NCBI GenBank assembly: GCA_007120675.1
Contig: SKNE01000249.1
Location: forward strand, 1-9,362
Length of the DNA: 9,362 nt
Direction of reading: 5' to 3'
Source: Bacteroidales bacterium
GTDB taxonomy: Bacteria > Bacteroidota > Bacteroidia > Bacteroidales > UBA7960
Under the pieces are notes generated by a model, which worked only from the letters and a program-made list of their open reading frames with translations, made no database searches and was not told the DNA's origin. Positions 1 through 6,916 of this stretch are shown here, in pieces. Position 1 is the stretch's first letter; each line of letters opens with the position of its first letter. The translations under genes and the position numbers were made by a program.

Positions 1-1699
1 GGAGGCCCTCATCCTCCGGAAGCTGAATCTGGGGGGTAACCAGCCAGCTGTTGGCTTCCTGTCCCTGGCTGGTAAAATCATGAAAAGCCTGGCTGTCGTC
101 TAATTCCCACATTCCTGCATCACCCAGGGCATAATGACTCCAGTTTTCCGGGGGGAAATCCTCCCCTTCAAAGTCTTCAATCCAAGGAAACTCGGTGATC
201 ATGTTGGGATCGATCACCACCATGATCACGGGATGCACCAGGTCATCGTCCGTCAGGCTGACCTGTCCGCTGGCTGTGTGATAGCCCTCCCTGGAAGCCA
301 CATAGTGATGTGTGCCAACAGGTACTTCTTCAAAAAAGTAGGGGGCTGAATAGAGGGTGTCTCCCCTGAAAACCAGCATGGCGTCGTCGATGGGATCCTC
401 GGCTTCATCCATGATCTCGAAGGTAACGGAGTAATAGGTGAGCGTCTCGATATCACCCCAATTCCTGGCTGTCAGGAAATCCCCTTCGGCCCTGGAGTTG
501 GGAAGGCCGGTGAGGTTGAGCTCTACCGCCGGAATGGGATCACCGATGTAATCCACGTTGAAAAAGGTGGTGCGGAATTCTGCATAGGTGGTTCCATCGG
601 TAAACTCATAGATCTGTCCGTTGGCAAAGTTGCCTTCAGGTTCAGCGAAGTAAACGTTCTCCAGTGTCACCAGGCGGGCCTGGTAAGTCATGAAGTTGTC
701 AACGAATTCGTCCATGGTGATCACCGGGGGCTCGATCACGTTGTTGCCGGAGGTGGCCGGTCCGGGGTCCTCGACGGGTGTAAACTGCCACATGTTGCCA
801 AATGTGCTGAGGGTACCCTGCAACCCTGTGATGCCGTCGTAAATCTCATATTCGGTGGTAATCACCCCGTCGCCCGGGTCGTCAATGAGGATCCCGGCGG
901 TGCCGTCTTCAATGTATTTGCTGTTGCGCCAGTCCTCCTGGTATGTCAGGATCACCTCGTTGGTGAGGGTGTAGACGGTTTCGCCGTCCGGATCCTGGTT
1001 TCGCAGGGCTGCGATGTTGTGCATGTCGGTGATGCCCATATCGGCCAGGGATCGGGCGGTGATCTGCGCCGCCTCATGGAACATATGCACGATCACCACC
1101 ACATCGATGGCCTCGGTGGGAATGGGGGCCCCAATGTAGTCTGCCTCCCAGAACTCGGTACGAAATGTGATCTCTCCGCTTGGATCGGTAACATCGTAAT
1201 TGGTTCCCGTACCAAAATTGTCCCCGTGGTAATCTTCATCAAAGCTCAGGTCGTAAACCTTCACCAGGCGGCCCGCATCAGCCACGGTGATCTCATCCAG
1301 TGTCCTTTCTACGTAGGTCATCTCGTTGCCGGACGAATTGGGGGGACCGGGGTCAGCCACCGGAACAAACTGGAAGTTGTTGTTGTGGACGTTAAGCGTG
1401 CCCTGCATGCCGGTTAATCCGTCTCCCAGCTCATAAATGGTTGTGATGATGCCCTGGGGGTCATCGATCTGAATGCCGGCGGTTGCATCCTGGATCCATT
1501 TCTTGTTGCGGAAGGATTGCTGGTATATGAGGATCACCTCATTGGTCAGCTCGTAGACTGTCGTGTTGTCCGGATCCTGTCCCTGCAACTCAAGGATATC
1601 CTGAACCGGCACCACGTCGTTGTCGGCCACCAGTACCGGCATGCCAAGGATGACAATGGTTAAACATACTGTCAGTTGTCTCAGTAAATGCTTTTTCAT
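1..1699 (-). CDS. Secreted multidomain protein: two OB-like repeats plus choice-of-anchor-J-type domain (3' end outside window)
   Basis: The reading frame is open from the ATG at 1699 to the left edge, giving 566 residues with no stop. Residues 1-25 form a signal peptide (MKKHLLRQ, a hydrophobic core, then VLVA before DND); its only Cys, C12, is too early and lacks a lipobox, so signal peptidase I cleavage is expected. Two tandem units follow at about 34-226 and 228-420, each with a WIQDATAGI or YIEDGTAGI strand, an IDDP turn, a GLTGMQGTL or GITGLQGTL strand and a later FRTxFxxxDYIGxPIP block. Residues about 422-496 resemble a PEGA or carboxypeptidase-regulatory-like beta domain. From residue 504, the FPWIEDFEG, PPENW and NSWLVTPQI patterns match choice-of-anchor-J/cleaved-adhesin domains. 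Such proteins are typically exported in Bacteroidota, often by type IX secretion, but the sorting tail is not visible. The molecular function is unknown. No clear promoter was found upstream. Confidence 0.85.
   Translation of the reverse strand, partial: MKKHLLRQLTVCLTIVILGMPVLVADNDVVPVQDILELQGQDPDNTTVYELTNEVILIYQQSFRNKKWIQDATAGIQIDDPQGIITTIYELGDGLTGMQGTLNVHNNNFQFVPVADPGPPNSSGNEMTYVERTLDEITVADAGRLVKVYDLSFDEDYHGDNFGTGTNYDVTDPSGEITFRTEFWEADYIGAPIPTEAIDVVVIVHMFHEAAQITARSLADMGITDMHNIAALRNQDPDGETVYTLTNEVILTYQEDWRNSKYIEDGTAGILIDDPGDGVITTEYEIYDGITGLQGTLSTFGNMWQFTPVEDPGPATSGNNVIEPPVITMDEFVDNFMTYQARLVTLENVYFAEPEGNFANGQIYEFTDGTTYAEFRTTFFNVDYIGDPIPAVELNLTGLPNSRAEGDFLTARNWGDIETLTYYSVTFEIMDEAEDPIDDAMLVFRGDTLYSAPYFFEEVPVGTHHYVASREGYHTASGQVSLTDDDLVHPVIMVVIDPNMITEFPWIEDFEGEDFPPENWSHYALGDAGMWELDDSQAFHDFTSQGQEANSWLVTPQIQLPEDEGL
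440..1018 (-). repeat. Protein-level tandem repeat, unit 2 (OB-like domain)
   Basis: This codes for residues about 228-420. It is the second copy of the OB-like unit, directly following unit 1. The C-terminal half keeps FRTTFFNVDYIGDPIP and the later TAR motif, but is more diverged from unit 1 than the N-terminal half. Confidence 0.75.
1022..1600 (-). repeat. Protein-level tandem repeat, unit 1 (OB-like domain)
   Basis: This codes for residues about 34-226 of the secreted protein. Its first 80 residues align with unit 2 at roughly 50 identical positions by hand, with a constant offset of 194 residues. Shared landmarks are QDPD, LTNEVIL, TAGI, IDDP, QGTL and DPGP. The unit resembles the OB-like repeats (DUF5689-like) of Bacteroidota exported proteins; that assignment is from memory of the family. 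Confidence 0.75.
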
Positions 1700-2044
1700 G
1701 TTGTGGGTGTTTTGATGAATACTTGCTTTGTGTGTTGACTGTTGGTGTTTGGGTAATGATTCAATGCAATGGGTCGACCTTATATATCCTTGAAGATACA
1801 TGATTATCTATATTGTTGACGACGTGAAGTTTAGGCTTTTATCAAGGGCTAAGATAAGAAGAAAAAAGGGAAGAAGACGGCCAGCGGAGCCAATGTTAAT
1901 AAAAAGATAATCTTTGTTAATAACGAATGGTGGCGGCAGACGTTCCGCAGCAAGCTTAAAGCCGGATGCCCGGAGGTCAGCCTGCGACAGCGGGGTTTAC
2001 CGTGCCGGACGCATCTTAGCATAAGGGAAATGGGGGTACGCAAA
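1700..2044. other. 345-base spacer between sucC and the secreted-protein gene
   Basis: Both flanking genes are on the minus strand, so this holds the sucC 3' end and the leader of the secreted protein. I see no convincing gene, no RNA gene and no strong hairpin-plus-T-run terminator. The right half (about 1930-2030) is GC-rich, with two copies of a GCCGGAYGC motif at 1961-1969 and 2004-2012. The left half (about 1740-1925) is AT-rich and is the likely site of the secreted-protein promoter, although no clean TAnnTTTG box was found. A minus-strand frame from 2022 to 1849 could encode 57 residues with a hydrophobic tail, but nothing supports it as a gene. Confidence 0.6.
1896..1922. other. AT-rich imperfect palindrome, possible operator or hairpin
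   Basis: The core at 1903-1915, AAAGATAATCTTT, is a perfect inverted repeat around a central A, and TTAA sequences lie on both sides. It lies about 200 bases upstream of the secreted-protein start. It could be a regulator site or a weak hairpin after sucC; the sequence alone does not decide, and AT-rich palindromes arise easily by chance. Confidence 0.25.
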
Positions 2045-3241
2045 TCAGCCTGCGGAGACTGCCCGGGTGACCATGTCGGCTGCGTCTTTAAGCAGGATGG
2101 CGGATTGTACCTTGAGACCTGAGCGATCAATGATCTCTTTGGCCTCTTCGGCATTGGTGCCCTGCAGGCGCACGATGATGGGGACAGGGATATCCCCGAT
2201 GTTTTTATAGGCATCCACAATGCCGTTGGCCACCCTGTCGCAGCGAACGATCCCGCCGAAGATATTGACAAGAATCACCTTGACGTGTTCATCTTTCAAA
2301 ATGATGCGAAACGCTTCTTCGACCCTTTTTGCACTGGCCGATCCGCCCACATCGAGGAAGTTGGCTGGTTCACCCCCGCTCAGCTTGATGATGTCCATCG
2401 TGGCCATGGCCAGCCCGGCGCCATTCACCATGCACCCCACATTGCCATCCAGTTTCACATAGTTCAGGTCATGCTTTCCTGCTTCAACCTCCATGGGGTC
2501 TTCTTCCAGGATGTCGCGCATGGCGGCTATGTCCGGGTGTTTAAAGAGTGCGTTGTCGTCGATGGTCATCTTGGTGTCCACCACAAGTATCTTATTATCG
2601 GAAGTCTTAAACAGGGGGTTGATCTCCACCAGGTTGGCATTGCAGGACAGGTAGGCTTTAACCAGCCTGGGAACAAAACGCACCATGTTCTTGAATGCTT
2701 CTCCCTGGAGGCCCAGGTTGAAAGCGATTCGCCGGCACTGAAAGGGCTGTATGCCCGCGACGGGATCTATCTCTTCCCTGAAGATCTGTTCAGGGGTTTC
2801 CTCTGCCACTTCTTCAATATTCATTCCACCACGGGGTGAATAAACGATCATATTGCGCGAGGTCTCCCTGTTGAGCAACAGGCTCATGTAATACTCCGCC
2901 GGCTCACTATCGCCGGGATAATAGATCCCTTGTTCTATGAGGACCTTCCTAACCAGCTTTCCCTCAGCCGATGTCTGCGGCGTCACCAGGCGCATACCCA
3001 GGATGGCCCTGGCGTGATCACGAACCTCATCGGGGCTTTTGGCGATTTTAACACCACCACCTTTTCCGCGTCCGCCTGCGTGCACCTGTGCCTTCACGGC
3101 CCAAAGCCGTATTCCCGTAGCTTCCGTGATCTTTTCTGCTGCAGCAACGGCCTCTTCAGGATCTTCCACAAGGATGCCCATGGCCACGGGCACATCAAAA
3201 CGCATCAGCAATTGCTTTCCCTGGTATTCGTGTAAATTCAT
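2045..3241 (-). CDS. sucC: Succinyl-CoA ligase (ADP-forming) subunit beta
   Basis: The 398-residue protein is the beta subunit of succinyl-CoA synthetase, which couples succinyl-CoA cleavage to ADP or GDP phosphorylation in the TCA cycle. The start at 3241 gives the family N terminus MNLHEYQGKQLL; a frame extension to 3322 adds 27 residues unlike the family and is rejected. The ATP-grasp part shows KAQVHAGGRGKGGGVK (50-65). The Mg-binding Asn and Asp correspond to N208 in LVEINPL and D222 in VVDTK. The C-terminal ligase domain has GNVGCMVNGAGLAMATMD (267-284), GGEPANFLDVGG (289-300) and the phosphate-loop region NIFGGIVRCD (326-335). Length is close to the E. coli protein (388). The alpha-subunit gene sucD is not adjacent: downstream is a spacer and an unrelated secreted protein, and upstream is a divergent gene. 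The partner must lie elsewhere. Confidence 0.97.
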   Translation of the reverse strand: MNLHEYQGKQLLMRFDVPVAMGILVEDPEEAVAAAEKITEATGIRLWAVKAQVHAGGRGKGGGVKIAKSPDEVRDHARAILGMRLVTPQTSAEGKLVRKVLIEQGIYYPGDSEPAEYYMSLLLNRETSRNMIVYSPRGGMNIEEVAEETPEQIFREEIDPVAGIQPFQCRRIAFNLGLQGEAFKNMVRFVPRLVKAYLSCNANLVEINPLFKTSDNKILVVDTKMTIDDNALFKHPDIAAMRDILEEDPMEVEAGKHDLNYVKLDGNVGCMVNGAGLAMATMDIIKLSGGEPANFLDVGGSASAKRVEEAFRIILKDEHVKVILVNIFGGIVRCDRVANGIVDAYKNIGDIPVPIIVRLQGTNAEEAKEIIDRSGLKVQSAILLKDAADMVTRAVSAG

Positions 3242-3286
3242 TGTCGGAAATGATTTGGTTTCTTTGCCTGGTAAAGCCGGCATCCG

Positions 3287-3294
3287 CAAATATA
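3287..3294 (-). promoter_or_regulatory. Candidate Bacteroidota -7 box for sucC
   Basis: Read on the minus strand this is TATATTTG, a perfect match to the Bacteroidota TAnnTTTG consensus. It would start transcription near 3280, leaving a leader of about 40 bases before the sucC ATG at 3241. No good TTG -33 element sits at the usual spacing; the nearest is a one-mismatch CTG. The call rests on the -7 box and its position. Confidence 0.4.
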
Positions 3295-3406
3295 CATATA
3301 TTTCTGAATGACAGTTTTTCACTTTTCAATCTTTTTTCGTGATGACAAAATATTCGCGCCTGCCTGTCCGTTCTTGGTAAAATCGATTTAAACAAAGAAT
3401 CAGCCT

Positions 3407-3649
3407 ATGAAACAATTCAATACCAAAGAGTACACGATCATGCAGAATGTATTGTTCCTGAAAGGCCGGATTGCCTCTGACCAAGTGGCCCTGCAGCAGT
3501 TGATGACCCTGCAGGGTGAAGGGCCTGCACCCCCCGGCAGGCAGGAGCTCCCCGGCCGGCAAGTCGTCCGTAACATCATGGCTTACGCAAGGGCCATGGA
3601 TGTTGTCAGCTACGGCAACGGCAAAAACTGCTTCATCATCAAAAACTGA
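3407..3649 (+). CDS. Small hypothetical protein upstream of lipA
   Basis: This frame encodes 80 residues; a second start at 3440 (MQNVLFLKGR) would give 69. I do not recognise a named family. The C-terminal half, LPGRQVVRNIMAYARAMDVV and then a short tail ending FIIKN, resembles small uncharacterised Bacteroidota proteins with a helix of the form NIMxYARAxxV; this is from memory. There is no signal peptide or membrane segment. The middle (APPGRQELPG) is Pro/Gly-rich. It lies 102 bases before the preferred lipA start, in the same direction, and divergent from sucC, so it may be the first gene of the lipA transcription unit. It competes with an antisense frame (3784 to 3326) that has an unconvincing composition. 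Moderate confidence that it is translated. Confidence 0.5.
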   Translation: MKQFNTKEYTIMQNVLFLKGRIASDQVALQQLMTLQGEGPAPPGRQELPGRQVVRNIMAYARAMDVVSYGNGKNCFIIKN

Positions 3650-3751
3650 CATCCAAGGCACAGGTGGCCCTCTTTGCCCGTCTCCGTCCCATTCCCGGCG
3701 GAAAGGCAGGGGGCGACTTGTGCCTTGTATGGCTTTCAACACCTGTCCAGC

Positions 3752-4630
3752 ATGGCTTCTGAACCCTTGTCCCCCGGCAAACAAACCTATTTGCGCAAGC
3801 CCGAATGGTTGCGAACGCAGCTAACCAGGGCCGGCGATTACCAGGTGATGCGTAAACGCCTTGATGCAGGTGCTTTGCATACCATATGCGAGAGCGGTGC
3901 CTGTCCGAACAAAGGGGAATGCTGGGGCGCCGGCACGGCCACTTTCATGATTTTGGGTAACGTATGTACCCGGAGTTGCCGGTTTTGCAATGTGCCAACG
4001 GGAAAACCCATGCCTCCAAATCCCCGTGAGCCCAGAGAGGTTGCATCGGCGGTGCATGCCTCCCGGCTGAAACATTGCGTCCTGACCAGCGTGGACCGTG
4101 ACGACCTTGCCGATGGTGGTTCCACCCACTGGGCGGAGACCATCATGGCCATCAGGAAAAGCTCGCCCGACACGACCATAGAGGCGCTGATACCCGACTT
4201 CAAGGGCAACCAGGAAGATATCGCGCGCGTCATGGAAGCAGGCCCTGATGTGATCAGTCACAACCTGGAGACAGTCAGGAGGCTGACACGCCTGGTGCGC
4301 GTGTATGCCAGCTATGACCGAAGCCTCTCGGTGCTGGAGTACATCTCCTCCCGAAGCGGCATACGGACCAAGTCGGGCATCATGCTTGGCCTGGGCGAAA
4401 CGGAGGAGGAGATCTTTGAAACAATGGATGACCTGAGGCGGGCAGGTACCCAGGTAATGACCATTGGACAATACCTGCAGCCCTCCAGGCAGAACCTGCC
4501 GGTCCAGCGGTATGTCCACCCGGACGATTTTGAACGCTATGGCGAGGTGGCGAGAAAAAAGGGGTTCATGCACGTTGAAAGTGCTCCCCTGGTCCGGTCA
4601 TCCTACCGCGCCCACAAGCACGTTCAATGA
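3752..4630 (+). CDS. lipA: Lipoyl synthase
   Basis: This radical SAM enzyme inserts two sulfur atoms into protein-bound octanoyl groups to make lipoyl cofactors for the pyruvate and 2-oxoglutarate dehydrogenase complexes and glycine cleavage H protein. From the ATG at 3752 the protein has 292 residues. It carries both diagnostic cysteine sets: CX4CX5C for the auxiliary 4Fe-4S cluster (C46, C51, C57 in CESGACPNKGEC) and CX3CX2C for the radical SAM cluster (C72, C76, C79 in CTRSCRFC). The C-terminal RSSY motif (282-285), whose serine ligates the auxiliary cluster, is present. The frame opens at 3674, but those 26 extra residues are not family-like, while KPEWLRTQL just after the chosen start is typical. 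The namZ frame begins 6 bases after the stop if its first ATG is used, so co-transcription is likely. Octanoyltransferase lipB is not in the window. Confidence 0.95.
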   Translation: MASEPLSPGKQTYLRKPEWLRTQLTRAGDYQVMRKRLDAGALHTICESGACPNKGECWGAGTATFMILGNVCTRSCRFCNVPTGKPMPPNPREPREVASAVHASRLKHCVLTSVDRDDLADGGSTHWAETIMAIRKSSPDTTIEALIPDFKGNQEDIARVMEAGPDVISHNLETVRRLTRLVRVYASYDRSLSVLEYISSRSGIRTKSGIMLGLGETEEEIFETMDDLRRAGTQVMTIGQYLQPSRQNLPVQRYVHPDDFERYGEVARKKGFMHVESAPLVRSSYRAHKHVQ

Positions 4631-4684
4631 ACAGCCATGCAGGGGACCGGTTCCAATGGAAGCTTAAACAACGCCCTTAAAAAG

Positions 4685-5887
4685 ATGATGGTGATGCACA
4701 AAAAATTTGTCACAGCCGTTCTTGGGATATTATTTGCCTTTTCCGGCCTGTCGGGCCGGCAGGCGGACGAACCCATTCTCCCGGGAGCCTACCTTACCGA
4801 TGCCTACTTCCCCCTGTTGCAAGGAAAACGCATTGCGGTGGCGGGGAATCACACATCGCTCATAGGGGATGTGCACCTGGTGGATACGCTGCTGGCCAGC
4901 GGCTTTGACCTTATCCGGGTGTTTAGTCCGGAGCATGGATTCAGGGGACAAGCGGCTGACGGCGAGCTGATAAGCAGCACCTACGATGCAGAGAAGGGGC
5001 TCGAGGTGGTGAGCCTTTACGGCAGAAACAGGAGGCCGCAGCAAGAGCATTTGGAGGATCTGGACATCATCGTGTTTGACATGCAGGATGTGGGCGCGCG
5101 CTTTTACACCTACATATCCACCATGACCTTTATCATGGATGAGGCGGCCCGTGCGAATATCCCCGTGATCGTCCTGGACCGTCCCAATCCCAACATTCAT
5201 TACGTGGACGGACCGGTCATGGAGCTTGAGCATGCATCGTTCGTGGGGCTGCACCCCGTTCCCGTTGTTTACGGGATGACCATTGGAGAGTACGCAATGA
5301 TGGTTAACGGAGAGGGGTGGTTAAGGGGAGGGGTGGAGGCCGACCTCCGGGTGGTGGAAGTGGCCAACTACCACCGCCGGAGCCAATACACACTGCCGGT
5401 AGCCCCGTCACCCAATCTGCCGAACATGACCTCAGTGTACCTGTATCCTTCCCTGTGTTTCTTTGAGGGGACAGTGCTGAGCATAGGAAGGGGCACAGAC
5501 AAGGCTTTTCAACTCATCGGTCATCCTGACCTGCCGCCTGAAACATATACCTATTCGTTCACCCCTGAACGCAGGCAGGCCTCCGTCAATCCCCCGCAAC
5601 TGGGCAAGACCTGCCATGGAAAAGACCTGAGCGGCATGAGTTTGCACCTGCTGCAGGAAAAGACAGCCCTCGACCTGTCCTACCTGATCAATGCCTACAG
5701 GGACTTTCCTGACAAACAGGGCTTCTTCAACGATTATTTTGAACGGCTGGCCGGGAACAGCAAGCTACGCTACCAGATCATGGTGGGGTATACGGAAGAG
5801 GACATCAGGGCCTCCTGGCAGGACGAGCTGGAGGAGTTCCTGCAGGTCAGGGAGCAATACCTGCTGTATCCTGAACCAGGACATTAG
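4685..5887 (+). CDS. namZ: Exo-beta-N-acetylmuramidase NamZ family (DUF1343, GH171), exported
   Basis: Proteins of this family remove MurNAc from the non-reducing ends of peptidoglycan fragments, feeding wall recycling. The 400-residue product opens with MMVMHKKF, a hydrophobic stretch (VTAVLGILFAFSGLSG) and no lipobox Cys, so a cleaved signal peptide and periplasmic or secreted location are expected. Family motifs appear in order: FSPEHGFRG (81-89; E83 is the likely catalytic Glu by analogy with B. subtilis NamZ), DMQDVGARFYTYIST (132-146), LDRPNPN (164-170) and EGTVLSIGRGTDKAFQLIG (261-279). The frame opens at 4637, only 6 bases after lipA, but the first 16 residues there would put a long polar stretch ahead of the signal peptide; 4688 and 4694 are also possible starts. 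It is flanked by lipA and prmC rather than by MurNAc kinase or etherase genes, so any recycling pathway is encoded elsewhere. Substrate specificity is inferred from the family. Confidence 0.88.
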   Translation: MMVMHKKFVTAVLGILFAFSGLSGRQADEPILPGAYLTDAYFPLLQGKRIAVAGNHTSLIGDVHLVDTLLASGFDLIRVFSPEHGFRGQAADGELISSTYDAEKGLEVVSLYGRNRRPQQEHLEDLDIIVFDMQDVGARFYTYISTMTFIMDEAARANIPVIVLDRPNPNIHYVDGPVMELEHASFVGLHPVPVVYGMTIGEYAMMVNGEGWLRGGVEADLRVVEVANYHRRSQYTLPVAPSPNLPNMTSVYLYPSLCFFEGTVLSIGRGTDKAFQLIGHPDLPPETYTYSFTPERRQASVNPPQLGKTCHGKDLSGMSLHLLQEKTALDLSYLINAYRDFPDKQGFFNDYFERLAGNSKLRYQIMVGYTEEDIRASWQDELEEFLQVREQYLLYPEPGH

Positions 5888-5988
5888 GGCAGCCTTTGTT
5901 TTTTCGCCGGCTGACCGAAATCTTTCCGATGAACGGATAATACGCCCTAACCCGCATAAGTCATACATTCGGATCACCCAGACACCAT

Positions 5989-6879
5989 ATGAAGAACCTC
6001 CGCAGCAACGCAGTCCGCGACGTTTACAACTGGTTTGTCGGTGGACTTGATTACGTGCAAGATCCAAGGGAGAAAGGGGCCATAGCCGATTCGCTGTTCA
6101 GCCATTTTTTTTCGCTGCCTGCCGACCAGCGAGTGCTCCGGGCCCGGCAACCCATGGCCGAGTCCCTGATTGTTTCCCTTTTCAAGTGGCAAAGGCGTCT
6201 GAACAGGGGAGAACCCCTTCAGTACATCACGGGTCAGGCACCATTCCTTGACCACGTCATCGAGGTGAACCCCTCGGTACTGATCCCGCGTCCGGAAACG
6301 GAGTCTCTGGTGCTCTGGATCAGGGAAGACTTGCCTGGGGACGGAAGCCAATCCACTGCCGGTTTACGGATGCTCGACGTGGGTACGGGCAGTGGCTGCA
6401 TGGCCATTGCACTGGCTTCCCTGTTCAGGGATGCAAAGGTTTTTGCCTGCGACAAGAGCGAGCAGGCCCTTTACACGGCCAAAAGGAACGCTGTAAGAAA
6501 CCAGGTGGAGATCGAGTTCAGCCTCTGCGATATCTTATCGGCGTCCATGGACCAGGTGGGAGCATCCTCACTGGATGTGCTGGTCAGCAATCCGCCTTAC
6601 GTGAGGGAATCAGAAAAGAGGGACATGTCACTGCATGTGAAAGGGCACGAGCCCGCCATGGCGTTGTTTGTGCCGGACGATGACCCGCTGATCTATTATG
6701 AAGCCATTTGCAAGCGGGCTGCAGGGTGGCTGCGGCCGGGCGGACGGCTCTATTTTGAGATCAATGAAGCGATGGGCAGGGAGATGGTCCAGCTGGTGAG
6801 CTCGCACGGATTCCGGGATGTCACCCTGCGCCGTGATATTCATGGCCGTGACCGCCACCTGGGAGCCCGCAAGGGATAA
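5989..6879 (+). CDS. prmC: Release factor glutamine N5-methyltransferase
   Basis: PrmC (HemK) methylates the glutamine of the GGQ motif in peptide chain release factors 1 and 2, using S-adenosylmethionine, in the cytoplasm. The 296-residue protein has the family hallmarks in order: GEPLQYITG (74-82) closing the N-terminal helical domain, LIPRPETE (98-105), the SAM-binding loop LDVGTGSG (129-136), the acidic residue of motif II in ACDKSE (153-158), the catalytic NPPY (201-204) in VSNPPYV, and the terminal DIHGRDRHLGAR (283-294). E. coli PrmC has 277 residues. It begins 101 bases after namZ in the same direction. A weak promoter-like pair, TTTG at 5895-5898 and AATCTTTC at 5919-5926 with a 20-base spacer, lies upstream, but it has two mismatches to the -7 consensus. 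The next gene is convergent. Release factor genes are not in the window. Confidence 0.95.
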   Translation: MKNLRSNAVRDVYNWFVGGLDYVQDPREKGAIADSLFSHFFSLPADQRVLRARQPMAESLIVSLFKWQRRLNRGEPLQYITGQAPFLDHVIEVNPSVLIPRPETESLVLWIREDLPGDGSQSTAGLRMLDVGTGSGCMAIALASLFRDAKVFACDKSEQALYTAKRNAVRNQVEIEFSLCDILSASMDQVGASSLDVLVSNPPYVRESEKRDMSLHVKGHEPAMALFVPDDDPLIYYEAICKRAAGWLRPGGRLYFEINEAMGREMVQLVSSHGFRDVTLRRDIHGRDRHLGARKG

Positions 6880-6916
6880 ACACCCTGCCGCTGAGCCAGC
6901 CCCTGGGCCGGTCTCT

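Noticed and set aside
1019..1417. Plus-strand 132-codon frame opposite the secreted-protein gene
   Set aside because: The opposite strand carries an uninterrupted frame with a signal peptide and domain repeats. The His-rich plus-strand product is the shadow of Asp/Val-rich codons.
1961..2012. Two GCCGGAYGC copies considered as a repeat element
   Set aside because: Only two 9-base copies with a mismatch, in GC-rich sequence, and no further copies nearby; too weak to call.
1849..2271. Minus-strand frame overlapping the sucC 3' end, ending in a hydrophobic tail
   Set aside because: Most of it is an out-of-frame shadow of sucC. The part outside (57 codons from 2022) has no homology I recognise and no promoter or ribosome-binding signal.
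3242..3322. 27-residue N-terminal extension of sucC
   Set aside because: Family members begin at MNLHEYQGKQLL. The extension would cover the likely -7 box and transcription start.
3674..3751. 26-residue N-terminal extension of lipA
   Set aside because: The residues are unlike known lipoyl synthase N termini, and the second ATG at 3752 gives the usual family length.
3326..3784. Antisense 152-codon frame opposite the small protein gene and the lipA leader
   Set aside because: It overlaps a more protein-like plus-strand frame and the sucC promoter region, has no recognisable motif, and its composition looks like a shadow of GC-rich DNA.
4637..4684. 16-residue N-terminal extension of namZ
   Set aside because: It would place a polar stretch before the signal peptide. 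ATGs at 4685, 4688 or 4694 give a normal signal sequence, although the upstream start cannot be fully excluded.
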